DNA of 64,000 nt from Candidatus Saccharimonadales bacterium (GCA_035697325.1 DASSDB010000002.1:403232-467231); one strand, 5' to 3'; counted from the first letter of the stretch, positions 17,799 to 28,218 are shown. The notes: generated by a model from the sequence alone, not told the origin. Made by a program: numbers and translations.

Positions 17799-17826
17799 TT
17801 GACATACAACTTTATGGGTATACTAT
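17799..17826 (+). promoter_or_regulatory. Promoter of IMPase-like gene
   Basis: TTGACA (17799-17804) with TATACT (17819) or TACTAT (17821, spacer 16) downstream; the exact -10 is uncertain. Confidence 0.5.
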
Positions 17827-17865
17827 AAAGTAGTCCTTTTAGATTCTCATCTTATGGAGACCTTG

Positions 17866-18654
17866 ATGGAACGGGAATTAGCGTTTGCAACCCATTTCGC
17901 CACTGGTGCGGGAAGATACATGTTTGCCACTCGAGACAGGGCGCTTGAGTCGCGGAAGCTAGATCGAACGGTGGTAACAAACATCGATCGTGAGCTCAAC
18001 CCAGCATTCATTCGTGAAGTTCGGGCGGCGTTTGGCCGACACACGGTCGTGGTTGGCGAGGAAGAGTCGGCTGGCCATTTTGACAGCGGAAAAGCGTGGG
18101 TAATCGATCCCATTGACGGGACGGGTGAGTACGTCAACAGGTCCATCGCCGATGAGGCTCGCACGACATGTGTGGGGATTGCGCTGCTGGATGCTGGCGT
18201 CGCTCAGCTTTCGGTGGTATACAACCCCTGGCGCCAAGAAATGTGGGTAGCGGACCGAGCGTCGGGTAAGGCTAGCTGAAATGGCTGGACACTCGACTTG
18301 CGGTCCAAGCAGCGTGACCAATTGTCACCGCTCATGACCTATGACTTTTGTCATTGGGACAATGTGGCACCCGACACTCGGCTGCTGGAGGGCTACATGC
18401 ACAATCCGCCGCTGGGCTACTACTCGGCCATCAGCCAGGTGTGTGCAGTCGCGGCGGGGGAGTCTGACCTTGCGGTTTTTCCGGGCGACACGCTTCATGA
18501 CATCGCTCCGGGCGCATTGCTTGTCGAACTGGCAGGTGGTGTCATCTGTGACATCGCAGGTCGGCCGCGTGTTGATTTCTACGATCTGAGCGGTGGAACC
18601 ATCTACGCTACCAACCAGAATGTCTGTGAAGGCGTGGCGCGTATTTTCGCATGA
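17866..18654 (+). pseudogene. Inositol-monophosphatase-like gene with an in-frame UGA
   Basis: Two parts lie in the same frame, separated only by TGA at 18277-18279. The first (to 18276) has the IMPase metal motifs VVGEEES and WVIDPIDGTGEYVN; the second has GDTLHDIAPGALLVELAGG, the third metal motif. The intact protein would remove phosphate from an inositol- or nucleotide-type substrate using magnesium. The stop falls at the position before NG in the family's GAxxNG-like turn, where Trp (TGG) would fit by one base change. The first ATG is 17854, but TGGAG sits well before ATG 17866. The gene is GC-rich, with its own promoter and terminator. Alternatives are a sequence error, UGA readthrough or a split protein. 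Confidence 0.75.
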
Positions 18655-18678
18655 TCCGACGTTCTCTATAAAGGATTA

Positions 18679-18718
18679 AGTTGTGGAGGCTTCGTTCACT
18701 AAAGAGGCCTCCACAACT
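18679..18718 (+). terminator. Terminator of IMPase-like gene
   Basis: AGTTGTGGAGGC and GCCTCCACAACT, perfect 12 bp stem, 16 nt loop; no T run. Confidence 0.6.
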
Positions 18719-18758
18719 ACGCTACATTGCCGACTGGAAATAATGAGGTAAAACGTGA

Positions 18759-18764
18759 TATAAT
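18759..18764 (+). promoter_or_regulatory. Extended -10 (TGA-TATAAT) of uvrA
   Basis: Predicted start about 18771; ATG at 18773. Confidence 0.6.
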
Positions 18765-18772
18765 AAGGCGTT

Positions 18773-21592
18773 ATGCCAGAGGTTATTCGTGTTACTGGTG
18801 CTCGTGAGCACAATCTAAAAGATGTGAGCGTAGAAATTCCGCGTGACAAACTCGTAGTGATTACGGGACTTTCAGGGTCGGGTAAGTCTTCTCTTGCTTT
18901 TGATACAATTTATGCAGAAGGACAGCGCCGATATGTAGAGAGTCTTTCAAGCTATGCCCGGCAATTTCTTGGAATTATGGATAAGCCGGATGTCGATTCG
19001 ATTGATGGTTTAAGCCCTGCTATTTCGATCGACCAAAAGTCAACGAGTCGGAACCCTCGTTCAACTGTAGCAACGGTAACTGAGATTTATGATTATCTTC
19101 GTCTTCTCTATGCGCGTATAGGTGTGCCGCACTGTCCAGTTTGCGGAAAGCCTGTCTCCCGCCGAACGCCACAGGCGATCATTGATGAAATTATGAAAAT
19201 TGAGGCCGGTACACGGCTGATGATTCTGGCGCCGATTATTAAAGAAAAGAAGGGCGAATTTGCCCATATTCCTGAACAATATTCACGTCTTGGGTTTGCC
19301 AGAGCACGCGTTGATGGCGTGGTGTACGCATTGGATGAATTTCCTGAACTTCAAAAAAGTTACAAACACACAATTGAAATCGTTGTTGATCGTATTGCGA
19401 TGGCCCCAGAGGTTATTAGCCGTGTAACACAATCTGTCGAACAAGCGCTTGAGATCGCTGATGGTGTCGTTGAGCTTTTAAACGCAGATACGAATGAAGT
19501 CATGACATATAGCCAACGCTATGCTTGCGTCGATCACCCTAATGAAGAGATTCCCGAGCTCGAGCCCCGCCTTTTCAGCTTTAATGCGCCGCAAGGAGCC
19601 TGTCCTGTATGTACGGGTCTTGGAAGTCGCCTTGAAGTTGATCCTGAGCTTGTTTTCAATCCCAACCTCACTATCGCAGAAGGCGCTATTCGTCCGTACA
19701 ATCGGGTAAACAGCGATGCGTGGTATATGAAGCGACTAGCTAAGGTGGCTCAAGCTCATGGGTTCGATTTGCATGTCCCCGTGCGCGATCTTCGGGCTGA
19801 TGATCTTGAAAAGGTACTGTATGGAACAGGCAACCAAAAGTATACGGTAGATATTGGCAGTGGGCGTTCGTATGAGTCTACGTACGAAGGAGTGATTCCC
19901 AACCTTGAACGTCGTCATAAAGAGACCGATAGCGAATTTATGCGAAAAGATATCGAGCGATTCATGCGTGAACGTAAATGTCATACTTGTGGCGGTGCTC
20001 GACTTAAACCGGTTGTATTGGCAGTGACTGTGCATGGCCTGAGTATTATGGATATTTGTAGCCTGGATGTTGATTCGGCCCTTGATCTTTTCAAGAATAA
20101 TCTAAAACTTGATGAGAACGAGCAGTTTATCGCTCGCCAGATTATGAAGGAGATCACGGAACGTCTTGGCTTTATGAGCAATGTCGGTCTTAATTATCTT
20201 GAACTTGCACGTGCGGCAAACACACTTTCTGGCGGCGAAGCGCAGCGTATTCGGCTTGCTACGCAAATTGGCTCTGGTCTTCAGGGGGTGCTCTATGTTC
20301 TTGACGAACCGTCTATTGGATTGCATCAACGCGACAACGATCGTTTGATCGCGACCTTGAAACGCCTTCGTGATCTTGGCAATACGGTACTCGTTGTGGA
20401 ACACGATGAAGATACGATTCGTCAAGCAGACTATCTGCTTGATATTGGACCTGGTGCGGGTGTTAATGGTGGTGAAGTAATTGCTGCGGGTACGCCTGGC
20501 GAAGTGGCAGCAAATGAACACAGTGTGACGGGTCGGTATCTTTCAGGCAATGAGCAGATTGAACTTCCTAAGAAACGACGCAAACTGGAAAAAGATCGAA
20601 AACTCATCGTGAAAGGTGCGCGCGAGAATAATCTTAAAAACGTTGATGTTGAATTTCCATTAGGAGTTATGACAGTCGTGAGTGGGGTGAGCGGAAGTGG
20701 CAAATCGACGCTAGTCAACGACATCTTAGCCAAAGAACTCTCGGCACAATTGCATCGTGCACAGACTGTACCAGGTGCTCATGATAATATCGAAGGCATT
20801 AAGCAGCTCGACAAGGCCATTGTGATCGATCAGTCGGCAATCGGCCGGACGCCGCGCTCCAATCCGGCAACGTACACGGGTGTTTTTACACCGATTCGTG
20901 AACTTTTTGCCGGCACGCCGGAAGCGAACATTCGTGGCTATAAGGCCGGACGTTTTAGTTTCAACGTTAAAGGCGGACGCTGTGAAAACTGCCAGGGCGA
21001 TGGTGTCATTAAGATTGAAATGCACTTCTTGCCCGATGTATATGTAACTTGTGATGTTTGTCATGGTAAGCGTTATAATCGTGAAGCTCTTGAAATTAAA
21101 TACAAGGAAAAGACAATCAGCGATGTTTTGGAGATGACCGTTGAACAGGCGGCAACTTTCTTTGAAAATGTACCGTCAATCGGTCGTAAGCTCGAAACGT
21201 TGGTTGAGGTGGGGCTTGGCTATATTAGGCTCGGACAACCGGCCACAACGTTTAGTGGCGGTGAAGCGCAGCGCATAAAGCTGGCAACTGAACTTTCTCG
21301 TCGTAGTACGGGGCGAACAATGTATATTTTGGATGAGCCGACAACTGGACTCCATAGTGCTGACGTAAAGCGACTGCTCGGTATTCTCCATAAGCTCATT
21401 GAAGGCGGCAATACGATGATTATTATCGAGCACAACCTGGATGTTATCAAATCGGCCGACCACGTTATTGATATGGGTCCCGAAGGCGGTGTCGGTGGTG
21501 GCACCGTGGTTGCAACCGGTACGCCGGAAGAAATCGTAAAAGTCTCGGCCTCATTTACCGGTAAATATCTCGAAGATCTTCTTACAAAGTAA
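18773..21592 (+). CDS. uvrA: Excinuclease ABC subunit A
   Basis: The 939 aa damage-recognition ATPase of nucleotide excision repair. Two ABC modules each have Walker A ([13 protein letters not shown] near residue 30, [13 protein letters not shown] near 643), signature ([24 protein letters not shown]) and Walker B ([24 protein letters not shown]). Zinc-finger cysteine pairs are present ([27 protein letters not shown] with [10 protein letters not shown]). uvrC lies 6.6 kb downstream; uvrB is not in the window. Confidence 0.98.
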   Translation: MPEVIRVTGAREHNLKDVSVEIPRDKLVVITGLSGSGKSSLAFDTIYAEGQRRYVESLSSYARQFLGIMDKPDVDSIDGLSPAISIDQKSTSRNPRSTVATVTEIYDYLRLLYARIGVPHCPVCGKPVSRRTPQAIIDEIMKIEAGTRLMILAPIIKEKKGEFAHIPEQYSRLGFARARVDGVVYALDEFPELQKSYKHTIEIVVDRIAMAPEVISRVTQSVEQALEIADGVVELLNADTNEVMTYSQRYACVDHPNEEIPELEPRLFSFNAPQGACPVCTGLGSRLEVDPELVFNPNLTIAEGAIRPYNRVNSDAWYMKRLAKVAQAHGFDLHVPVRDLRADDLEKVLYGTGNQKYTVDIGSGRSYESTYEGVIPNLERRHKETDSEFMRKDIERFMRERKCHTCGGARLKPVVLAVTVHGLSIMDICSLDVDSALDLFKNNLKLDENEQFIARQIMKEITERLGFMSNVGLNYLELARAANTLSGGEAQRIRLATQIGSGLQGVLYVLDEPSIGLHQRDNDRLIATLKRLRDLGNTVLVVEHDEDTIRQADYLLDIGPGAGVNGGEVIAAGTPGEVAANEHSVTGRYLSGNEQIELPKKRRKLEKDRKLIVKGARENNLKNVDVEFPLGVMTVVSGVSGSGKSTLVNDILAKELSAQLHRAQTVPGAHDNIEGIKQLDKAIVIDQSAIGRTPRSNPATYTGVFTPIRELFAGTPEANIRGYKAGRFSFNVKGGRCENCQGDGVIKIEMHFLPDVYVTCDVCHGKRYNREALEIKYKEKTISDVLEMTVEQAATFFENVPSIGRKLETLVEVGLGYIRLGQPATTFSGGEAQRIKLATELSRRSTGRTMYILDEPTTGLHSADVKRLLGILHKLIEGGNTMIIIEHNLDVIKSADHVIDMGPEGGVGGGTVVATGTPEEIVKVSASFTGKYLEDLLTK

Positions 21593-21656
21593 TATGCAAA
21601 ACAATGTGTGTAATCGGCGTTTTGTTATATTAGGTTTTGAAAAGATAAAGCAAAAG

Positions 21657-22367
21657 CTATCGTCGCTTAAATAAACCGGCAAGTTCTCGCTTGGTAGCAT
21701 CCCAAAACGTTGCGCGTTGCTCTTTATCTTTGAGCAAATGAATAAGGGCTGGTGCAATTGAAATGAGGATGATGAGCGCCACTACAGGTAAGATTACTTG
21801 ATCGATATCAAGACCCAAGCTTGTAAACCAGCTCCCGAGGAAGTAGCCGAGATAGGTAATGCCTCCCGCCCAAAGAATACCTCCGATGAGGTTGTAGGCG
21901 AGGAAGGTAGTGTAGTTCATTTTTCCAACACCCGCGACAATCGGTGCGAAAGTGCGGACTACCGGGATAAAACGAGCGATGATGATTGTTTTTCCACCGT
22001 ACTTTTCGTAAAACGCCTCGGCTCTTTGGATATTTTCTTGTTTGAAGAGGCGAGAATTTGGGCGGGTAAAAAGTCGACGCCCAATTCGTCGACCAAAAGT
22101 ATATCCAACGCTATCACCCAGAACAGCGGCTACAAAAAGCAGCGCGACCAGGGCATGAATGTTAAAGTGCAGGATGCCAACGTTAACCAAGAAGCCTGCT
22201 GTAAAAAGAAGGCTATCCCCCGGAAGGAAGAAGCCGATAAGAAGACCCGACTCGGCAAAAATAACAAGGAGTACTCCCAGGACGCCCATACTTGATAAGA
22301 TAGACTGAACGTCGATTCCAAGTAGTGCGCTAAAGAGAGTTGAGGTAGAAAGTAAATGGGAAAACAT
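21657..22367 (-). CDS. DedA family membrane protein
   Basis: The 236 aa protein has about five hydrophobic segments. The DedA/SNARE-associated core is clear: FAESGLLIGFFLPGDSLL near residue 38, GDSVGYTFGRRIGRRLF, and ARFIPVVRTFAPIVAGVGKM near residue 140, with the paired Arg residues of the family. DedA proteins recycle undecaprenyl phosphate or other lipid carriers in the cytoplasmic membrane and affect drug tolerance. Its TGC-TAAAAT promoter predicts transcription from the A of the ATG. Confidence 0.92.
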   Translation of the reverse strand: MFSHLLSTSTLFSALLGIDVQSILSSMGVLGVLLVIFAESGLLIGFFLPGDSLLFTAGFLVNVGILHFNIHALVALLFVAAVLGDSVGYTFGRRIGRRLFTRPNSRLFKQENIQRAEAFYEKYGGKTIIIARFIPVVRTFAPIVAGVGKMNYTTFLAYNLIGGILWAGGITYLGYFLGSWFTSLGLDIDQVILPVVALIILISIAPALIHLLKDKEQRATFWDATKRELAGLFKRR

Positions 22368-22373
22368 AGCCTT

Positions 22374-22379
22374 ATTTTA
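22374..22379 (-). promoter_or_regulatory. Extended -10 (TGC-TAAAAT) of dedA (leaderless)
   Basis: On the minus strand TAAAAT ends 7 nt before ATG 22367. Confidence 0.6.
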
Positions 22380-22398
22380 GCATGCGAAAGGGGAATGG

Positions 22399-22404
22399 TA
22401 TAAT
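22399..22404 (+). promoter_or_regulatory. Extended -10 (TGG-TATAAT) of rplY
   Basis: Predicted start about 22411, giving a 21 nt leader with AGGAGG before the GTG at 22432: a core gene that does use a Shine-Dalgarno. Confidence 0.6.
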
Positions 22405-22431
22405 AAGAACGTACCGAATAGGAGGACCAAA

Positions 22432-23163
22432 GTGAACGACATTTCATTGAAATTATCAGAGCGGACGGTAACGGGTAAAAAAGTAGACAAAATACGCCAC
22501 GAGGGCCTTGTGCCTAGTGTTGTATACGGAGGAAAGTCGACGCCACTTGCAACGCAATCTCAGTTTGTTGATACGACAAAGGTTGTGCGGTCGGCGGGCA
22601 AGCATTCTCCAGTCCATCTTGTTATAGACGGCAAGAAAAAACTTGCAATTATTAAATCCATTGATCGCGATCCGGTAAGGCATACGGTGCGTCATGTGGC
22701 ATTTCACACGATCAAGCAAAACGAAGTTATTACGACCGAAGTGCCGATTATACTCATAGGAACAGGTGAAAGCGAAGCGGAAAAAGCTGGATTGGTTGTG
22801 CTTCAGGCTCTAGAAAAGGTAGAGATTAAGGCAAAGCCTGCCGATCTCCCGGAGAGTATAGAGCTGTCCATTACAGGTTTGGCTTCAACTGATGACAAGC
22901 TGACGCTTGCCGACATTACGCTTTCAGATGGGGTCGAGTTCGCAGATGCCGAACAAGACACTGAGCTTGTAGTCGCGAATGTTTACGAACCCTCTGCCCT
23001 TCAAGCGGCCAACGAAGCAGCTGGCGGTGACGCAGATGAAGAGACGGTTGTCGATGCTGAAAATGGTGAAGATACAGACCAAAACACTCAGGCTGAGGAA
23101 ACCCGCCCGGGTGGCAAAGGACAAGACGAACCTAAGCAATCAAATGTTGACGCGAATAAATAG
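22432..23163 (+). CDS. rplY: Ribosomal protein bL25, long CTC form
   Basis: The 243 aa protein has an N-terminal L25 5S-rRNA-binding domain (SLKLSERTVTGKKVDKIRHEG, then VVYGG and VRHVAFHTI) and a second TL5/CTC beta domain (about 95-185). A very acidic, Asn/Gln-rich tail follows (about 195-243, GGDADEETVVDAENGEDTD). A GTG start is set by AGGAGG 7 nt upstream. It binds 5S rRNA in the 50S subunit. The acidic tail is longer than usual. Confidence 0.95.
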   Translation: MNDISLKLSERTVTGKKVDKIRHEGLVPSVVYGGKSTPLATQSQFVDTTKVVRSAGKHSPVHLVIDGKKKLAIIKSIDRDPVRHTVRHVAFHTIKQNEVITTEVPIILIGTGESEAEKAGLVVLQALEKVEIKAKPADLPESIELSITGLASTDDKLTLADITLSDGVEFADAEQDTELVVANVYEPSALQAANEAAGGDADEETVVDAENGEDTDQNTQAEETRPGGKGQDEPKQSNVDANK

Positions 23164-23167
23164 TAAG

Positions 23168-23198
23168 AATACTCCGCACCTGCGGAGTATTTTATTCT
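23168..23198. terminator. Hairpin terminator between rplY and ABC genes
   Basis: AATACTCCGC and GCGGAGTATT around a 4 nt loop, followed by TTATTCTT on the plus strand; it also lies at the end of the convergent ABC operon. Confidence 0.75.
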
Positions 23199-24964
23199 TC
23201 GATAAAGCCGCCGCTCTGGTGTTTCCAGAGTTTCGCGTACAATCCCCGGCTTTTTAGCAGTTCGTCGTGAGTTCCGTCTTCGACGACCTTACCCTCATTT
23301 AAAACGAGGATCCGATCCATTTTTTGGATGGTAGAGAGCCGGTGAGCGATCACGATCGTTGTTCTGTTTTTCATGAGTGAAGACAAAGCTTTTTGAATAT
23401 AGACTTCGCTTTCGCTATCCAGTGCCGACGTTGCTTCATCGAGGACAAGGATCGGTGCGTCTTTTAAAATAGCTCGGGCTATTGCAATTCGTTGTCGCTG
23501 GCCACCGCTTAGTTTTACCCCGCGTTCGCCCACGATAGTTTCGTATTTAAGGGGTAGTTTTTCAATGAAGGTGTCGGCATATGCCAATTTTGCGGCCTTC
23601 TTTACGTCTTTGAGTGATGCATTCAAATTTCCGTAAGCTATATTTTCAAAGATGCTTCGATGAAACAGCAACGGTTCTTGAGGGACATAGGATATTGAAT
23701 GACGAAGGCTTGTTTGAGTGATGGTGCGAATATCTTGGTCATCTATAGAAATACTTCCGCCCGTAACGTCGTCGAACCTGAGCAATAATCTGGTGAGGGT
23801 TGATTTTCCGCCTCCGCTTGGACCTACGAGCCCTACCTTCTGCCCGGCGGGGATCAAAATATCAAGTGAATCGAACACCTTCTCGTGAGTCTGATTATCC
23901 TGATAGGCAAAGCTGGCATTCTTCAGGTGGATTGACCCGTTTGTGACTCGGAGATCTTTTGCATTCGGTGCATCCCTTATCTCAACCTGCTCCAAGATAA
24001 TGTTAGTCATCGTGCTAGCAGAGAGGAAAGCTTCTTCGACGTTACGAAGCATCGTAGCGACTTCAAAGAGCTTGTTTGTGAGAGATAAGGTATAAGCGAA
24101 TGAGAAAATTCCTACACCAAGGACCAAAGGATTTTCGTGAACGAGATGAGCGATGAATGCGATAAAACATATCTGAAGTCCAAGTAGTATGGCCATCCGT
24201 CCGCTACCGGCAACACCCACACTTGTCCAGTCCTTAAGGCGAAGCATCCGCAAATTATCATTTAGTTTGAAATGGGCGGCAAGCTCATCTTTTTCCCTGG
24301 CAAAGGTTTTGACTGGCTGTGCGTTGACGACTGTATCGGATAAATTGGCGATTGTGCGGTCTTGTGCTCGCTTTCGCTCTGCCCGAAGACCAGAGCGGCG
24401 ATGGCTATCGATGAAAATAAGCGTAATCGTTACTGCTGACACAGCAAATAGGGCAGCTCCCATTGCTGGTGAGTAGAATAACACAATACAAATGCCGATA
24501 ATTAAGGTAAGGCTAAAGGGAATAATATTGATGTAAAAAGCATCAATAAGTTTGCCGAAGGCCTGACCGTATTCAAGGGCGTTATTAACGAGCTTACCAC
24601 CGATATTATTAGTATGAAAGCCAACGCTACGCTTCAAGAGGGTTTCAAGAGCAAGGTCGACGGTATCGGCCTGCCCGTGAGCATTAAGCCTGATCGTGCT
24701 AATGAATCCTATCAAGTTACCTAGAACGCCCAGCGTGGCGGCGATGATAAGAGGAACAAAACTTCCGGAAATATCGCCGTGATTGGTAACGATATTCGCG
24801 AGTGTCTGGCTAATGAAAAGCGGAACCAGCACGACGATATTAACCGAGCCAATGAAAAAGACGAGCGAGAGCAGAAATAGCCTTCGATGCTTACTCCAAA
24901 CGAGCTGCCAGAATATCCTCAGCGTTTCTTTTTCGTTAGCCGGTTTACGGGTTGTTTTTTTCAC
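23192..24964 (-). CDS. ABC exporter, permease-ATPase fusion (subunit 2)
   Basis: The 590 aa protein has an N-terminal six-span exporter domain (about 20-320) and a C-terminal ATPase with Walker A GPSGGGKSTL, Q-loop SYVPQEPLLF, signature LSGGQRQRIAIARA and Walker B LVLDEATSALDSE. I chose GTG 24964 rather than an ATG at 25003, because GAGG precedes it and the ATG would overlap the upstream gene by 37 nt. It starts 2 nt after the first subunit's stop, so the two half-transporters form a heterodimer. Substrate unknown (drug, lipid or peptide). Confidence 0.93.
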   Translation of the reverse strand: MKKTTRKPANEKETLRIFWQLVWSKHRRLFLLSLVFFIGSVNIVVLVPLFISQTLANIVTNHGDISGSFVPLIIAATLGVLGNLIGFISTIRLNAHGQADTVDLALETLLKRSVGFHTNNIGGKLVNNALEYGQAFGKLIDAFYINIIPFSLTLIIGICIVLFYSPAMGAALFAVSAVTITLIFIDSHRRSGLRAERKRAQDRTIANLSDTVVNAQPVKTFAREKDELAAHFKLNDNLRMLRLKDWTSVGVAGSGRMAILLGLQICFIAFIAHLVHENPLVLGVGIFSFAYTLSLTNKLFEVATMLRNVEEAFLSASTMTNIILEQVEIRDAPNAKDLRVTNGSIHLKNASFAYQDNQTHEKVFDSLDILIPAGQKVGLVGPSGGGKSTLTRLLLRFDDVTGGSISIDDQDIRTITQTSLRHSISYVPQEPLLFHRSIFENIAYGNLNASLKDVKKAAKLAYADTFIEKLPLKYETIVGERGVKLSGGQRQRIAIARAILKDAPILVLDEATSALDSESEVYIQKALSSLMKNRTTIVIAHRLSTIQKMDRILVLNEGKVVEDGTHDELLKSRGLYAKLWKHQSGGFIEE

Positions 24965-24966
24965 GA

Positions 24967-26715
24967 TTATTCCTCTATGAATCCGCCGCTCTGATGTGAC
25001 CACAACTTAGCGTATGTACCTTTTTGTTTCAAAAGCTCGCTGTGCGATCCATCCTCAACAATCTTACCGTTTTCTAAAACGAGAATCCTATCAAGTTTGG
25101 CTATGGTAGAGAGCCGGTGTGCAACGACGATGCTCGTTCTGTTCTTCATCAGCTTTGCGAGGGCTTCTTGAATGAGTTTTTCGCTCTCGCTATCCAATGC
25201 CGACGTTGCTTCATCCAGCACGAGGATCGGCGCATTTTTTAATATGGCACGAGCAATCACAATACGCTGTCGCTGGCCGCCGCTGAGCTTGACGCCACGC
25301 TCACCAACCATTGTATCGAGGCCGTCGGGAAGTTTATCAATGAACTCCTCGGCGTTCGCCTGCTTGGCGGCATTACGTATCTCTTCGTCTGTTGCATCTG
25401 GTTTGCCATACGCGATGTTTTCGCGCAAAGAACGATGGAAGAGCAGCGGCTCTTGCGGTACGTAGGCAATGCTTTTTCTCAGCGAGCTCTGGGTGATCTT
25501 GGCGATATCTTGACCGTCGATAGTTATGGCGCCACTGTCCAAATTTGAAAATCGTAGGAGCAGGCGAGTAAGAGTGGTTTTACCTGATCCTGAATGACCA
25601 ACAAGTCCGACGCGTTGACCGGGCTTGATCCTCATGTTGAAGTTATCAAAGAGAGTGTCTTGTGCGCCTCCATGGGTGAAGGTGACCCTGTCAAAAACAA
25701 TCTCACCCTTAGTGACAGAAAGCGTGGTATCGGAAGTGTCTGTAACATCGGGAACAAGTTGCAAGATTTCGGTCATGTCGTGAGCATCCCCCATAAGACG
25801 GTTGTAGTTACGCATGATGCTGTTCATTTCCCAAAGCTGGCGCGCAACTGTAAAGGTATAGGTGACTGCCAAATACACGGTGCCAATTGAAATGATATGG
25901 TGCTCTGACGCCCAAATTGCGGCCACAAGTGCAGTAATATTGAGCAGCGTATTTATAGAGGAATATATACTACTCGTTTTTAGAAAAGCACTCATCATGG
26001 CGAGCGATTTTTCGCGCCACGTTTCAGCTCGTTCTGTCAGCTTTTCAAGTTCTTCAGTTTCATAGCCATGGGATTTTATGGTCATGACGTTTGTGACAGC
26101 ATCGGCAACATAAGCGTTGGTTGCGGTGCTGGCCTGTGCCTCGGCTTTAGTGCGAGCAAACATATAGCGTGAGCCGATTATCACGGCGATGACGAAAATA
26201 ATCGCCAGCCCGGCCAAGAAGAGTGCGTACTGCCAAAAGATGAAACTTAGGATGATGGTGGCCGACAAGACACTTGTAAGCGACGGCATTATCTGGAAGA
26301 AGATAGTATCCCAGAATCGTTCGAATGCTCCGACGAGTTTTGTCGTCTGCGAAACAAGTGCGCCACCAAAACGATCCGCATGAAAAGTGAGACTTTGCTG
26401 AGTGAGTGCCGTGAATATTTTTCGGTAAAGGTCACGCTGTGCCGCGGTTTCCATGGTCCACGTAAAGAAAAGATTAATACGCCAACCAAGAAGCTGTCCA
26501 TAGATTTCTACGATGGTGTAAAGGAGGATGAGCGGCCAAGCTGCTTCAAGTGTGAGTGTTCCTGTTTGAAGTTGCTCGAGTAAGCGGGAAATGATGTAGG
26601 GACCGACAAACGACCCCACGAATGGGGTGAGGACCGTGCCGAGGAGTGCAAAGCAGGTACGAAAAGGATACCGCATTGCCCCGCGCCAAAATAGGGCGAT
26701 GATCTGTTTTTGCAT
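24967..26715 (-). CDS. ABC exporter, permease-ATPase fusion (subunit 1)
   Basis: The 582 aa protein has the same layout as its partner: six spans (about 15-310), then an ATPase with GHSGSGKTTL, LSGGQRQRIVIARA and LVLDEATSALDSE. The two proteins share C-terminal residues almost exactly (LWSHQSGGFIEE and LWKHQSGGFIEE), pointing to tandem duplication. An AGAGG site precedes the ATG. The ATP sites look complete in both, so the heterodimer does not show an obvious degenerate site in these motifs. Confidence 0.93.
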   Translation of the reverse strand: MQKQIIALFWRGAMRYPFRTCFALLGTVLTPFVGSFVGPYIISRLLEQLQTGTLTLEAAWPLILLYTIVEIYGQLLGWRINLFFTWTMETAAQRDLYRKIFTALTQQSLTFHADRFGGALVSQTTKLVGAFERFWDTIFFQIMPSLTSVLSATIILSFIFWQYALFLAGLAIIFVIAVIIGSRYMFARTKAEAQASTATNAYVADAVTNVMTIKSHGYETEELEKLTERAETWREKSLAMMSAFLKTSSIYSSINTLLNITALVAAIWASEHHIISIGTVYLAVTYTFTVARQLWEMNSIMRNYNRLMGDAHDMTEILQLVPDVTDTSDTTLSVTKGEIVFDRVTFTHGGAQDTLFDNFNMRIKPGQRVGLVGHSGSGKTTLTRLLLRFSNLDSGAITIDGQDIAKITQSSLRKSIAYVPQEPLLFHRSLRENIAYGKPDATDEEIRNAAKQANAEEFIDKLPDGLDTMVGERGVKLSGGQRQRIVIARAILKNAPILVLDEATSALDSESEKLIQEALAKLMKNRTSIVVAHRLSTIAKLDRILVLENGKIVEDGSHSELLKQKGTYAKLWSHQSGGFIEE

Positions 26716-26903
26716 AAATAACCTCTAGTTAGATGAAATTTTGTTTGAATTTAGATAATTGGTAGCGGATCGGCTCGTCCGATCGTTTCCTAATTGAGAG
26801 GATTCGTGCCGCGAATCATACGATATTTTTAGTATACGGCGACTCTTTTGAAATGTAAATGCCAAGTGTCTTGGATAAGCTCGGAAAATGACAAAAAAAG
26901 TGG
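26716..26903. other. Divergent intergenic region
   Basis: About 190 AT-rich bp between the ABC operon (minus) and trhO (plus). A weak palindromic stretch (GATCGGCTCGTCCGATC region, about 26768-26786) could be an operator or hairpin; nothing else is supported. Confidence 0.35.
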
Positions 26904-26909
26904 TATACT
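26904..26909 (+). promoter_or_regulatory. Extended -10 (TGG-TATACT) of trhO
   Basis: Predicted start about 26916; ATG at 26921. The box lies inside the longer ORF that begins at 26888, which argues for the shorter protein. Confidence 0.6.
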
Positions 26910-26920
26910 ATAGTACGTTT

Positions 26921-27826
26921 ATGGCTCAAAAAATACTTTTGTATTATAAATTTACTCCCATTGCTGATACTGAAATAATGCGGTTATGGCAAAAAACGCT
27001 GTGCGACAGCCTTAATCTTCGCGGCCGTATTTTGATTTCGCCCCATGGTTTGAACGGTACGGTGGGTGGTGATATTGAGGATCTTAAAAAATACATCAAG
27101 GCGACAAAAGAGTTCGCCGGCTTTAAGGGCACGGTCTTTAAATGGAGCGAAGGTAGCCGGGAGGATTTCCCGCGCATGAGCGTGAAGTCTAAAAAAGAGA
27201 TCGTCGCATTTGATGCTGCTGATGAGCTGGAAGTCGATGAGAATGGTGTGGTGAATGGAGGTGTTCACTTAAAGCCTAAAGATGTTCATAAACTTGTGGA
27301 CGAACGGGGGGATAATGTCGTCTTTTTCGACGGACGTAACCAATACGAAGCCAGTATAGGCAAGTTTAAAAATGCGGTTGTACCCGATACACGAACAAGC
27401 CGCGATTTCATAAAGGAACTTGAAAGTGGTAAGTATGACGATCTGAAAGATAAGCCCATTGTGACGTATTGTACTGGCGGGATCCGCTGCGAAATTCTCT
27501 CCGCGCTTATGAAGAACCGTGGATTTAAAGAAGTCTACCAGATTGATGGTGGTATCGTGAAGTACGGCGAAACTTATGGTGACGATGGCCTCTGGGAGGG
27601 GAGCCTTCATGTATTTGACGATCGTATGAAAGTTGATTTTTCTGATCATGCAAAGACGATCGGTGAGTGTACGCATTGTGGCGGACCCACCAATAATTAC
27701 GAAAACTGCGCATTTGCGAATTGCAATAGTCTTGTGTTGATCTGTTTATTCTGTAAACAAAATCCTGACCTCCTTTTTCATACGGAAGAATGTAGAGCCC
27801 GGTCGGCAGAAGTCATAGCTCCCTGA
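26921..27826 (+). CDS. trhO: tRNA uridine(34) hydroxylase TrhO (YceA family)
   Basis: The 301 aa protein has an N-terminal acylphosphatase-like UPF0176 domain ([28 protein letters not shown]), then a rhodanese domain with catalytic Cys in [13 protein letters not shown]-terminal cysteine-rich zinc-like region follows ([20 protein letters not shown], later CLFCKQ and a final CRAR). TrhO makes 5-hydroxyuridine at tRNA position 34 using oxygen. The ATG 26921 fits the promoter; an ATG at 26888 is upstream of the -10 box. Confidence 0.95.
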   Translation: MAQKILLYYKFTPIADTEIMRLWQKTLCDSLNLRGRILISPHGLNGTVGGDIEDLKKYIKATKEFAGFKGTVFKWSEGSREDFPRMSVKSKKEIVAFDAADELEVDENGVVNGGVHLKPKDVHKLVDERGDNVVFFDGRNQYEASIGKFKNAVVPDTRTSRDFIKELESGKYDDLKDKPIVTYCTGGIRCEILSALMKNRGFKEVYQIDGGIVKYGETYGDDGLWEGSLHVFDDRMKVDFSDHAKTIGECTHCGGPTNNYENCAFANCNSLVLICLFCKQNPDLLFHTEECRARSAEVIAP

Positions 27827-27898
27827 GTTAACTACCGGCGTGATATTGGTCTGGTTGACCGGCTTCAGCGTAAATTTAAGTAACTCATTTAACTAAGG

Positions 27899-28147
27899 TT
27901 ACTCTTCACGCCGTTCAACCACGATAGTACATTTCGTCACCAATGCCGCGATTGCTCCAACGGCGGCAAGTACAGGTGCAAAGAGTGCTCCGACAACACC
28001 GATGGTAAGAGGGAACTCAACCAATACTTTGCCTGACTCATCTTTAATAATAAGGCGACGAATATTGCCCTCGTTAATAAGCGATTTTACCTTTGCGATT
28101 AATTCTTCTCCGTTGACTGTAAATTCTTCGGTGTTTTTACTTGGCAT
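27899..28147 (-). CDS. DUF4342-type small protein
   Basis: The 82 aa protein begins with a helical part (TEEFTVNGEELIAKVKSLINEGNIRRLIIKD), then a beta pair and one hydrophobic segment (about 46-70, FPLTIGVVGALFAPVLAAVGAIAALV). This arrangement is that of DUF4342 proteins, whose function is unknown. AAGGAG lies 6 nt before the ATG. It overlaps the untranslated region of uvrC on the other strand. Confidence 0.75.
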   Translation of the reverse strand: MPSKNTEEFTVNGEELIAKVKSLINEGNIRRLIIKDESGKVLVEFPLTIGVVGALFAPVLAAVGAIAALVTKCTIVVERREE

Positions 28148-28212
28148 GTTTATTCTCCTTATTCATTTGTTATATTGTTTCAGCTTTCCTATCTTACGGC
28201 AAGCCCTGCTGG

Positions 28213-28218
28213 TATACT
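28213..28218 (+). promoter_or_regulatory. Extended -10 (TGG-TATACT) of uvrC (leaderless)
   Basis: TATACT ends 7 nt before the GTG at 28225, so translation should begin at the 5' end of the RNA. Confidence 0.6.

Noticed and set aside
18277-18279. Recoding of UGA as Trp/Gly throughout, or selenocysteine
   Set aside because: Many core genes here end in UGA at normal lengths; the downstream hairpin does not have SECIS spacing and the residue is not catalytic.
23192-26715. The 37 nt overlap between the two ABC genes
   Set aside because: Disappears when the GTG at 24964 with its GAGG site is used as start.
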